A stretch of DNA of 64,000 nucleotides from Styela clava (Eukaryota; Chordata; Ascidiacea; Stolidobranchia; Styelidae), in contig NC_135252.1 in the NCBI RefSeq assembly GCF_964204865.1, positions 19,179,383 to 19,243,382 of the forward strand. Direction: 5' to 3'. Below, piece by piece: positions 35,205 to 46,900 of the stretch; position 1 is the stretch's first letter, and each line of letters starts with the position of its first letter. The notes under the pieces are model-generated. The model was not told the DNA's origin, made no database searches, and saw nothing but the letters and a program-made list of their open reading frames with translations. Position numbers and translations under genes: made by a program.

Positions 35205-35622
35205 GGTATCCAAGCCGGATAGCGACTGTCAAAACAGCGACTGTCATAATGGCGACGCATTAAAACAGCGACTGTTATGATAGCGACTTAACTTTTTGTA
35301 CTGGAATGACAAAACAAAGTTAGGTTTAGGGTGTGGGGGATGGAAGGTGTTTGTGTGTGTGTGTGTGTGGAGGGGGGGGGGGTGAAAGAGTGCGTATGCG
35401 CGTAAGACTTGGATTTAATAAAGGAAGTGATGTCGCTGTTGTGGCAGTTGCTGTTTTAAATGAATCGCTGTCGTGTAGTCGCTCTATTGACAGTCGCTGT
35501 TTTAAATTAATCGCTGTCGTGTGGTCGCTCTATTGACAGTCGCTGTTTTCAATTGATCACTGTCGTGTGGTCGCTCTATTGACAGTCGCTGTTCTGACAG
35601 TCGCTATTTGAAAACCGAGCCC
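35205..35622. mobile_element. Foldback element with GACAGTCGCT repeats, defined by an empty site
   Basis: Inverted ends built from ATAGCGACTGTC and AACAGCGACTGTCA modules. The right half is a tandem array of about three 46-bp units (CGCTGTCGTGTGGTCGCTC core). The duplicate at 3,418–3,440 reads straight through (CGCTTTAACAAATCTG), whereas here the element splits it, with TTTAAC/TTTAAAC on the two sides. It is non-coding. Confidence 0.8.
35351..35383. repeat. (GT)n followed by a G run
   Basis: GT dinucleotide repeat running into GGAGGGGGGGGGGG inside the foldback element. The 67-codon open frame beginning at 35,333 is an artefact of this repeat. Confidence 0.85.
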
Positions 35623-36686
35623 GTTTAAACAAATCTGTATTTACGTTTACGTTACGAATTCACTCTATAAAAATACGATTCTTCATGTTATCTCGCGGGT
35701 AAAGAAAACCAATAAGAGGGCCAACCCAGCCCTTTACCATGTTTACAGGCTATGCCAGAAATAGATGTAAATATCCGATAAATACTTTTAGATGTTTTTA
35801 TTTTTGAAAAATATCGTTTGTCGTTTATGTCTACGATATTTAAATGTCGCATGACTAATTGCCACAGTGACGAATTCTATCCCGAGGCGCCAAAACTTAT
35901 GTGAATGAATGTCAACAACGAGTTCAAGCAATAAGTATATAATCTATTAAACTGTTTGTCAGTCTTTAGGTGATACTTATGTGACTAATTAAAAAAGACA
36001 TAGCCGCTTTGCAGGAAATGTTACGTTGTTCTGTTGCTCTACATATCGTTATGTCTTACTCGTGTTTCGTGAACGTTTTTAGGAAAAATTAGGATTTGTT
36101 ACTTTACTTCTTCATTACAAAATGCATTATTATTGTCATTTAGCAGTTATATATGGCAGGTTGCTAAAATGTGCATATTAGTTTAAAACGACGTCGAGCT
36201 AAGTTTTTAACCGCCAAACATTTGATTTTGTACGAATTTGAAAATGACCCTTTTAAAATTTCAAGAGTGAAACTGCTATGGTTGCTCCTAGTTGAACTAC
36301 GTATGTCTGAGGAAACGTTAACGTTACAGAAATATATTTGTGTTAGTGTGAAGCAAGTCAATTGAATCCCCTAAAATTGCTATTATAGTTTTAATATATT
36401 TTCACTCTACGTATTTTACAAATACCTATGATGTCTCATGAATCGAATATCAATGTAGATATGTACACGTATATGACTAAAGTGAGCATGCGATGAACGA
36501 AAACCGATCGCTTACTCGTATAGTTGAGAGAATTTATTTTCAGGTGAAGGGCCTGAATTTGGCTAAATTTACCCATTCACTTTAAAATTCAAACACTTTT
36601 AATCAATGGACACAAAATCTTTAAAAATGAGGCTAAAGTAAAACGTAAGGATAACGTTTAACGTTTTATACGGTGGTAGTCTAAAA

Positions 36687-36771
36687 CTTGTGATTCCTTT
36701 GCATATTTTTGTAGTTGTAGGCAAACTAATAGTACCAATTTGTGAGAAAGATACTTGAAGTCTTTGCTAAA
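36687..36771 (+). promoter_or_regulatory. Conserved leader upstream of collagen-like gene 2
   Basis: Closely matches 4388–4484. It contains TTGTAG after a T-rich run, a possible 5' UTR splice or trans-splice acceptor. An in-frame GTG at 36742 precedes the ATG at 36772, but the signal peptide and the match with copy 1 support the ATG. Confidence 0.35.
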
Positions 36772-39226
36772 ATGTCTAAGTTGATAAGTATTGCGTTCAT
36801 TATTTTAATCCTAAACTACTGTGTTGCTGGCAACGATGATTATTGCTGTCGTCCTAACTACAAGCAAGGAAGGCCTGGTAAAAGAGGAATTCTGGGGCCA
36901 GAAGGTCCAACGGGACCAGCGGGTAAAAATGGCTCGCCAGGTTCCGTGGGGCCAGCAGGACCGCCTGGAAGTAGTGGAAGTCCGGGTCCAAAAGGGGACA
37001 GAGGCAGTTCAGGTTCTCCGGGAAAGTCAGTCGATGTTAACCAGATAATCAAAATGGTTGATGCAAAATTAGCTTCACTGAGAAGTAAGTTTTCTAAGAT
37101 TATTTAATTCAATGTTGCTCATAACAATATGTATAATTTTAAAATTGAAAATGAAAATGCATTTTTTTTGTATATATCTGTACATGCTATAAAATGGTAT
37201 AGCGTAAAATGAATGGATGAATAGGTTTTATTAGACGAGAACTAAAATTTTATACATCGACCTATATCAGGTATTCAATTGCTATCTCGCATTAAATACA
37301 TAATGAGTATGTATGTGTATCTAGGTTAGCTTACCCCATCCGAACCAACTCTGAAAATAAAATTGGCTATATTAAATAGTGGTTCCAAAAATATATCTCT
37401 GTCACCGACAAATGCACAATGAATCCAATGCATTTAATTTTCACTAGTTGAGGTCTGTCGACAAACTTATAATTTAGCATTATTTGATAATAAATTTATA
37501 CTTATTCAAAAATTTCAAAGAGACGCAATATATTGTTTTTTATTAGTTCCGAGAGTACCACTGATTTTTTGTTTTTTCAGATGAGAATTCTGCACTCAAA
37601 AAACGAATCGAAAAACTTGAAAGTAAGTATTATATTTATTATTACGATTTCAAATTTTACTGGCATATCAATGATGCAACTTCAATTTTAAAGCAGAATT
37701 ATTGGGCTATTTCAATGTTATTTTAACATATATGACTTACCCGACCTGTTTAGGCGTATGTTGCATTTAAAAAACCTCTGCAAATTAAATTGTAAATACC
37801 GGGAATATGTTTATATATTCACAATTCATAATGCGATAAAATATCGAATTTTATATTTTGAATTAAAATGAAATTATTAAAATAGAAAATTAACTTTATA
37901 AAATAAAAATTACTTAAAAATCAAAAAATCAAAAATAACAATCGAAAATGAATCCGCGATAATCAGGTTTGCGCAAAATAGAATAACATCAGGTACTGTT
38001 CGATTACATAAAAAATGTGTATATGGTATAAACATTCTGAACAACTCGCAACTGATATACATTTAATCCTTATATTTCAAATATCCTATTATTTCTTATT
38101 GTTTCCTATTGTTATAGTTTGAAGATCCCAAATTTGGATTTTGATTGAATTTATCCCGTCTTGCCGAGACCATATCAACCAATCACTGTTTCTTCTTTCT
38201 GTGTGGCAATTATCATCACCGAACAAAAACCAATTGGTTATTTCCAATACGAAATGCTCTCATAATAGAAATATTTCGATAGCTCCTCTTCCTGCCTCCC
38301 GACGTATATAAATATAATATATAACTATGACTTATGTAGAATAACTAATAACTCAACAGATCATTTCGAATCTCCAGGAAGTTGCCATCAGTGACTTAAA
38401 ATTTCAGAATAATATATATATTAAATAACTAGTAGTTCTTTAAGCACAATTTGAATCAATTAGAGTTAGACGAATTTAAAAAAAAAAATGGACAGTAATT
38501 GATAAATGACTGACTATTTGTATCATAATTGAAGTTTTTTTTTGTGTCGTAATGGTTTAGCAGTCTTAGTAAAATTTGCTTTGATTTGATTAGATAAATA
38601 CACAAACACGTTTCTTTATGGCAATTCAACTAGGTTTTTTTTCGATAGAATTAAATGCCCTACTTTGTGTTTACGAGCTAAATTTTTTCCACAGACAATT
38701 GCAAATCTCTCCTGAAATTAAACTAGAATTGCATTTAGCTAGAACATTGAGTCATATTATAATATATATTGTTTTGCAATAAGCATATTGCAACAGAATA
38801 TTGACATTACAGGTTTTATATAATGATAGCGATAATACCTAAAATCCAGAATCCCAAAATCCCAAGTCCTTTGAAACACATTCTACAGAGAAATACTGTA
38901 CAAATCGTCCAAGATTATTAAATCTTTTAGGTACAATTAAAAACAATCAGAAGTTCAAGAGTTAAAAATTCTTTCCACTTTAGTTGGATAAACTAACAAA
39001 TGTATGGGTTCTGTTTATTTTGAGTCACCAAATGTTCTTATATTTTTCAGAATGCCGGTGCCTCACGACTCCTATAATCAAACCATTTCCGTCAAAGCGT
39101 CCGGTTCCAATAACACGTCCAATCCCGATAACTCCAAGAAGACCAATTCCGACGAAGTTTCCTTTTCCAAATTTCCCGAGGCCAATGCCAAATTTCCCGA
39201 TCGGTATAAGAAACCCATTCCGATAG
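36772..39226 (+). CDS. Small secreted collagen-like protein, copy 2
   Basis: Exons 36772–37084, 37581–37622 and 39051–39226 (stop TAG); 176 residues. Exons 1 and 2 have exactly the same lengths as in copy 1, and all splice sites are canonical (GTAAGT donors). Order: signal peptide (LISIAFIILILNYCVAG), Cys-pair segment (DDYCCRPNYKQ), 18 Gly-X-Y triplets with more GPP/GPA/SPG triplets than copy 1, helical neck (DVNQIIKMVDAKLASLR, then ENSALKKRIEKLE), CRC motif, and a basic tail of Pro-containing repeats (RPVPITRPIPITPRRPIPTK) ending NPFR. The tail is 5 residues longer than in copy 1. The more regular Gly-Pro content and strong donors suggest this is the better-preserved copy. Role inferred: secreted trimer whose Pro/Arg tail may bind partners. 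Confidence 0.88.
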
Positions 39227-39283
39227 AAGTAACAGAAATTACATTGACAGCAGAAATTGCAAGACTATATTAGCCTTATATAA

Positions 39284-39304
39284 AATAAAAAATACACAAT
39301 AAAC
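39284..39304 (+). other. Polyadenylation signals of collagen-like gene 2
   Basis: Two AATAAA motifs (39284–39289 and 39299–39304), 58 and 73 bases after the stop codon at 39226. Confidence 0.6.
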
Positions 39305-41120
39305 TTTCTTCTCTATAAATATTAAATTGAATTGCTTTTAATATGCTGATACCTAAAATGAAAATATACCGATTTAGATTTTAAAATAGCAATGAGATAT
39401 AACAGGAATTGCTCATTATTTACTGAATGGGTCGAGCAAAATATTTTTATTATAAGAAGAAAACTGTGGGCCGTAGATTCAATTGGTGTTAGCATCAATG
39501 AAAAACAGGCTGTAGCGTCTTTTCCGCAAATATCTTAATTCTGGGTTTGTATTACGTTTTGGGATTTAAATATGCAGCACTGACTGTCACTAAGCAGACT
39601 GCCCATAATTTTTTATCACTGAGAATAACAAGGTGAGTCACTTTGTTATCCACTGGTCCGTGGTTTGCCATCCTTGAGATATACCTATGACGCATATGTG
39701 CATTGATAACCGTATTTACACTAATAATAGACCTTGATGACCAAATTGTAATATTGTTGCACTCAGGCTAAATTTAAGCTTATAGCATTCTAATGCACCA
39801 GTCTTGTGTGATACCCATTTCTCTGACGGAAAAATGAAAAGTTAATTACACACCGTCATACTCGTCACCGTTCTTAGTCGATCATTAAGCCCAGGTTTTG
39901 TGATCTGCAAAGCTCTTTACTGTTGGTCGGCTAACCTTTCGTGAAATATATATATATATGAATATAACATTAAAATTAATTCACAAGCAATTCCTAAATC
40001 TGAAAGATTCAAAACAACAACGAAGCATATTATGTTACTCATCAATATTTTCATGCATGAAAGTTATTGAAATTTAGAATTGTACATACAATGTCAATAT
40101 TGCTGTGCTATATTGGAAAAAGGACATAGAATAATATTGCTATTACATATGTCTTCAAGAATATATTTGATTAAAACAATATGAAGATCAACAAGATGTA
40201 ACATTTTGCGAAGAACCTCGTGTGGAACACAAACTAAAAATATTAAAATAGGTAATATAATTTAGAAAATTGTGACGCATAAAACCCCCAAAGACGAAAT
40301 AATAGGCGATCGTGAATGAAAATTGTTTACCTCTCTGAAGCATACATTAACAACAGTGATTAAAACAACCATAACAGAAGTCGTAGTCTGCCAAAGAATG
40401 AAATCCGGCGAGCTGGTCTACCATATAAATTGGTTGGACAAGACATACGCAGATCAGAAACTTATGATTATACAAAAAATATTGGGAATTACATACGTGC
40501 TTTTTCGAAATATTTTATTGGCAGTTTAGATTTGTAGTTCAAATTTATATCGATAAATATTATATTATTGCCCATATCGTAAGTTTGCAAATCTGAACTT
40601 AACACAATTCACTTTACCACAATTTTTGCGCTAAAATACACACATAAAATTATTTTGGGTTGATAAACGAGCTCAGTCTGCTGGGTATCATGAAGATGTA
40701 CGATGGTGTAAAGTGATTGCTGCTGAGCGCTTGTGTATTTGACAGATTAGGAGATTTCCGCCCGTTCATATATGTATGCATATTCAAAGTAGCCTAAATG
40801 AATGAAGATTATAATTTTAAGTGGGTATCACTAGAAGGCTATTACTTTTCTTAGTTCCTAAATTTTCTGTGAGGTCTGATATTGTATATAAAATGCACTA
40901 GATAATTTTTTTAATTAAGGGGAACACGTTTTATGACATCGTGACAGATTGCATAGCCGTGTTTCCTCTTTTTGGATTTCGTGTCTATATATTTGAGCAT
41001 TGCTCTCTTATTTATCATATGAAATTTAGCGCTAATAAGGTGACATTTTTGTATAAAATTTTCCCAATAGATAATCTTGTTATATATCTTTTTATTTTGA
41101 AATGTTCGAATTAAATATAT

Positions 41121-41334
41121 CGGTACTCCCGAAGTATGTGTACCAGGTTAGGGTCAGGCAATATTTTAATTCCGATTTTCCGTATTTTAGTTTTATTACG
41201 AGTTCGGTGACTGTCTGTATTAGCCAATTAAATATAGCCCCTGCCATAGGTTTCAGTCACTTTACACAACATAGTGTAAATTGGACAAAATTAGTTACCG
41301 TACCTCCATATTGGTACACACACTTCTGGAGCGC
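41121..41334. repeat. Short TIR repeat (GTGTACC family), complete
   Basis: About 214 bp with inverted ends: GGTACTCCCGAAGTATGTGT at the left, and GCGCTCCAGAAGTGTGTGTA read inward from the right. Non-coding MITE-like repeat; other copies at about 28.55, 29.2, 43.13 and 56.6–57.3 kb. Confidence 0.65.
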
Positions 41335-42039
41335 TAATATATTATAATAAAATATAAAAATTGAATTCACATTTATGTTTCAAAGTTTGATCTGGTGTTT
41401 GTGTTCGACACACTATTATTGGCAGCTTCGTGAGCAGTTCGTCCAGCAATGCCTACTAAAGAAAGTCGTTTGCAATTGCCTGTAAAATGCTGTACAACGC
41501 ACCATTAAATTTTAAATCCCAATTCAGGCAAATAAAGATGAATTTGTGCAAACAAAGACGACTTACATACGGAGGCCTGTTTGCTCGTTAAATAAAGACA
41601 CGGCACGGCTCAGAGATAGTTACTGTCAAAAGAGCAGTCACCAAATACCTGAGCGCGTCGCTTGAATGAATTGTTTGTCGTGTTGGGACATACACAATAG
41701 GTAATCCATGACTCACAAAATGAAAACCTCTGCTTCATAGGCGACATGCTTCGCTTATTTAGAATGTATGTGGGTGTCAGTTCGCTTTGTGAGAAAAGAG
41801 GAAGTTTATTTTTGAAGCGAGTCGGGACTGTTTATCGCAAATGCTCAAATGGACTAGTGATTTCATAAAAGGGCTTTAGATGTAACAGTGATTGCCAAAA
41901 ATTGCGCTACACATAGTGTTTTGCTGTAGAACTACATGTTAAAAACAGTAAAGGTGATAGAAGCGACTCTGTAACCATAGTTGTGTTCACTGGATAAAAA
42001 CATTGAAATTACAGATGCATGTGCATTGTAATGGTAGGA

Positions 42040-43660
42040 CAGCAAATTAGGAGAGTTTACTGGGATGTCTATATTTTTCTTTTAGTAATTTTATGCTGCA
42101 ATCATCCACACTAATATACAGCGGGTCAAGGTAACTCAAAGTAACAAGTAACACGAATTACGCCGTTATTGCATATAATGGAGCTATTACTTTAATTGCT
42201 TAGCATGTCACGTAGTCTAAATATTCGAGAAAACCCAAAAGGGTCAGTGATATTTTCACATAAATACCAAGACATCACGCTATGGTATTTTAAGTCTATG
42301 CATGTATGTACAAAACTATATTTATCACTCTTGTGGGTACGAACGGGGACATTCTCCAAGGGTTATAAACAATAACGCAGCGGCTGCAATCGCTCAGGCT
42401 TGTCATTTCACGACAAACTGAGAGTTTGCTGGTAATTTACAATATTTCATTTTTCCTTTAGTCTAGATTAAACCAATGTTGCGTTGGGATCGTTCGATTG
42501 AAATGTACGACTCGCAAACTACCTGATTTTAAAGATCTTTGGTGAATGTGTGCGACCGATAACAATAAATATATCTTTTTAATCAAGTTACACATATTAA
42601 TTGTTTGTTGAATTCTAAAGCAACTAAGTCTGGTTATGTAATTGCAGAGATAGTAGGGATTCATTGTAGAAACAAAAATGAGTATTACTAAGTAGTCAGA
42701 ATGCAATCAACGAGTATGACTCTGTTAAAGCATACGTTTGAAGTTTCTCCCAAAAATGATCCCAAGCCACTGGGACTGCTGTAATACATATTGTAATGGT
42801 TGGAAGGCAAATTGAAAGAGTGTACTGAGATGTCTGTAGATATTTAAAAACTGCAACCATTTGTACTGATATACGGCAGGTCGATTTAACTCTAAGTAAC
42901 AAGTACCACAGCAAAGATTAAACCCTTACTTGAAAAACTTCCAACCACTTGAATATATTCAATAATAAAATCGAATTTTGCTGTTATTACATATAATAAT
43001 GCTATAACTTTAATTGTTTGGAATATATTGTATGTTAACTATTCGAGAAACCTCAAAAAGGTCAGCGATAACTTGACATATATACCCATTACGATATGGT
43101 ATTTTAAGTCTGCATTTATGTACAAAACTCGGCTCTCCAGAAGTGTGTGTACCAATATGGATGTAACTAATTTTGTTCGTCTATTTTACATCGAGTTGTG
43201 TAAAGGAACTGAAGCCTTTAGACAGGGGGTATATTCACATGGCTAACACAGACAGTTGCCGAACTCGTAATAGAACTAAAATAAGGAATATCGGAATAAA
43301 ATTATGACCTAACTCTAATATTGTACACATGCTACGAGAGCACCGAAAACTCGATATTTATCACTCTATTGCGTACAAACGGGTCATACTCGAATGATTA
43401 CAAACAATAACGCAGCGACTGCAATCGCTCAAGCTCATCATTTCACGTATAAGCCTTTGCTATTGATTCTCAATATTTTATTTTTCATTCAGTCAAGTTT
43501 AAACCTATATTGCGTTGAGATCGTTGGTTTGAAATGTACGACTTGCAAACTACTTGATTTTAAAGATCTTTGGTGGGTGTAAGCGGCCGATAACAGTAAG
43601 CAAATCCTCCTAAATTAAATTACATATATTATTGATTGTTTGTTGAATTCTGAACCACCT
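42040..43660. repeat. Tandem duplication upstream of Hsp70-like copy 2
   Basis: About 42,040–42,600 and 42,800–43,600 are direct repeats, in register by about 1,035 bp at the distal end. Examples: 42,341–42,410 against 43,376–43,445 (AACAATAACGCAGCG), and 42,440–42,570 against 43,474–43,600 (GAAATGTACGACT, TTTTAAAGATCTTTGGTG). The second copy contains a short TIR repeat (43,131–43,342). Confidence 0.75.
43131..43342 (+). repeat. Short TIR repeat (GTGTACC family)
   Basis: GGCTCTCCAGAAGTGTGTGT at the left and TACACATGCTACGAGAGC at the right, with the family's inner AACTCGTAATAGAACTAAA stretch. The element may be what separates the two upstream tandem copies. Confidence 0.6.
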
Positions 43661-43927
43661 AAGCCTGGAGATGTTTCTTCAGAGATAGCAGAAATTCATT
43701 GTAGAAAAGAAATTGAGCATTCCAAACGCAATCTATGAACACAGACTTGTGCTAAACAAGAAAATAAATGCTAAACATTATGTTATACAGTTAAAGGTAT
43801 TATTCTTGTCGTAAGAAATAGTATCTAAAGTTAATGCAATTCAGTTTGTTTCTAAATGTAAATTTAAGACATCAAAATTCCCCCACATCAGTATCTGACT
43901 TTTGGACATTAACAACTGAAAAAAACT

Positions 43928-46900
43928 ATGACCAGTATTGGAATTGATTTTGGAACGTCTTTCTGCTGCGTTGCTGCTTGTATTGATGGCAAAGTAAGTT
44001 ATTTAGTTCATTCTAGTTTTCTATTTATTATTTTTCTAGATCTTCTCTATTCTTTCTCTAAATTATTTTTGCACACTTTTTTTACGACTATTCAATTTAT
44101 TGTTTTTACTTTTTTCTCTGATCTCACTTATTACTCTTTTTGTCTTGTCCCGTCGCTTCCCCCGTTCCTTTTTAACTAGTTTCTCTCAAAATTACCTTCT
44201 TATCTAGAAGTAATCTCTTGTCACAACTAATGTTTTGAAGTTCTTCCTGTAGATTCATCAAATTTTCTTGGATATCCAATTATATTTCCAGACCCTTGTA
44301 ATGTTGGTATTCCTATCTTCTAGCTTTTAGTTGTTTCGTTATCTTTTCTATTTTTTTTTTTCAATTTTCCATATTGCACCTTCTACTGTTTATTACTTTA
44401 TCATCAGCATATCAATTTATTACCTCTTAGGTTGAAGTTATATCCGATAAACTCGACAATCGACTGACACCTTCATATGTCGCTTTTACCGAAGACGAGA
44501 GATTGTTCGGAGATGCAGCGCAAAACCAAGCTCCAGTTAATCTAAAGAATACTGTATATCGTAAGCTTTTATTTCTTCCGGTTGGGCAATCTAAATCATG
44601 ATTACTTTTTTGCATGCCTATAATTCAGTTCTCGGTAAATGTTTACTTAAACAAATGAGAAATAATGTCGTTGTATCGAAATGCACAACGAGTATCATTA
44701 TCGTTGGTTGTAGCTGAGATGATAAAAATACGTTTTTGCATTGCCTTTCCCTTCGTGCAATAGATAGATGATATATTTCCTTAATCGACTTTTTATACAT
44801 TTCCCCATTTCGAAACAAAGTTTTGTACTTCTACGTAGAGATCTCGACTTTACTTTAGAAAAATCGGAAACTGTTTTGGTTATTTTGGCATTGCCCACCC
44901 AACACAGTAGGCAAAGTAGAGGGCAAGATTGAGAGAACATATACAATTGATATCAGTAATTTTGTTTCCCCATTAACAATTATAATAGATAAATAATCGT
45001 TATTTGTATGGTCTTCTTTGAAAGAATTGATCCTTACTGGGCTTCCATTAAGACAGCATTCAAAAATTTAATTTAAATAATTATTTTGTCTTATTCTATT
45101 TCAGAAATTAAACGACTCATAGGTCGGACAGTGGATGACAAAGCTGTACAAAAATATCAGCAATATTGGGGTTTCGACATTGACGTGAGCGACAATCATC
45201 TTGGAATACCGGTAACTTTCAATTTAAAAAAAAAAAAAAGTTAATAGGGTGGTTTTAATTCTATCAGAGCAGTTGATATACTTAGTTCAAATCTCGATCC
45301 CATCGTTTGTAGTAGTTTTCGTTATATAAGTTTACTGAAAGCACGGTTTCCACCACTAAACTTGAAGGGGGAAAGCTACTGCAAATCACCACTGCTGTAT
45401 TGGAATGAACTTCTCGACAAGAATGCCAATAAATACAGGTTTTTCCAAATTTGCAATAATGGAGTGCTAGCAGTTCGAAGTCCATTTTCCAATCGATGGG
45501 TGGATTCCATGACGCCCACTTTAGAACAAAAATTGTTTGCACGAACATGTTGAGCCAAAAAGTGCCATTTTTGATTTTTTTCAAATGTGGAAAGTTATCT
45601 TGGTTTATTTGTTTTCATTAAAATTGCTAACATTGGCTCATCTCCGCGGGCCGCACAATTTTTCCTCCTGGGTCGCATTTGGCCCTTGGACCGCAGTTTG
45701 TACATCCCTTCATAAATCTCTAAGGTCAAAGATCAAACTGACTTCAATTGATTTGTTACAGATAACCTACCGGGAGAAGAAATACAAACTCCGACCTGAA
45801 CAAATCGCAGCAATGCTGCTCGAGCAAATGAAACATATCGCCGAGGAGTATCTCAACGAGAATGTCGATAACGCCTTCATATCTGTTCCTGCGTGTTTTA
45901 TTGATCAACAACGTAATGCAATTCAAGACGCAGGTTTTATAGCGGGATTCAAGAATGTCAGATTGATTGACGAACCTACAGCTGCAGCAAGGGCATTTGC
46001 AGAGAATCGTAATGTACGAAAATATATACTAATTCCGGGTGGGGCAAACTTTGGCTCGCAGATAGGAATAATGACGTCACAGTTAATTTCCCAATGTGAC
46101 TCTTCGCAAAAAAAAATCTGAATGGGGGAAAAACTCGGCGCATCCCTGGGCTCCAGTATTGTCACGACCTCGAAAAGCAAAACTCGCTCCAAAATCTCAA
46201 CATTTAGGGATCTTGGGTATTTTATGTTCACGTAAAGGTCGTAATATTGGGAAGCACAGATGAATTTAACAATTCAATATAGTCATAGATTCACATAGCA
46301 AAACTCCTAACGTCTCAAAATTTGATTGGTCTAAACTAAAGTTTACAATATTTTTCGCATGACAGACGGATTTACCTGTAAATGAATCAAAATCTGTAAA
46401 TGAATAAAAATTTTGAGAAATAGTTTTACCCCCTCCATAATATAGGTTCGCTCTGCAGAAGTTCGAAGATTTTGATATTTTTGAAAATATTGGCTGCTTT
46501 ACCTCGTTTCGAAAGAAATGTCAGAAAACCTGATCTCATCTGGAAGTGACCTATATATCCGTATAACAGCCACTTCATCGCCATCAATTGCTTTCATAGC
46601 ACCCCAGTGCCATTAATCGTTTTATTTTGTTACTTTTATGAATAAAATATTTGATCATATCTTTCTTGCAATTTTTAAAAGTTTTATTTGTATTTTCCTT
46701 TACCAGATATCTGACAGACGTAACGTTCTAATATTCGACATCGGAGGAGGGAAGTTTGATGTGGCCATTTACGTTATTGAAGGAAGCAATGTTATTGAAG
46801 CTTTGGCCGCACATGGAAATCCCAGTTTTGGAGGCAAGAACATAATTTTCCATATTTGATGAAATGTGATTCAAAAATCAAATAGCAAATTTCCGATTGT

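Larger units (their letters stand above)
32800..39230. repeat. Segmental duplication block 2 (pairs with 1–6.85 kb)
   Basis: Direct repeat of block 1, with mini-exon gene C and collagen-like gene 2 in the same relative positions and orientation. It is better preserved than block 1: all mini-exon splice sites from exon 1 to exon 6 are intact. It carries an extra foldback element at 35205–35622 that block 1 lacks. Confidence 0.8.

Noticed and set aside
35333-35536. 67-codon frame with Val/Cys and Gly runs
   Set aside because: Produced by the (GT)n and G-run repeats inside the foldback element.
36742-36771. Upstream GTG extension of collagen-like protein 2
   Set aside because: There is no ATG there, copy 1 has no equivalent, and the signal peptide begins properly at the ATG at 36772.
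45537-46121. Single 194-codon frame across Hsp70-like exon 4
   Set aside because: Only 45762–46013 is exon. The upstream part is intron with hAT-like sequence, and a proper acceptor precedes the ITYREKKY start.
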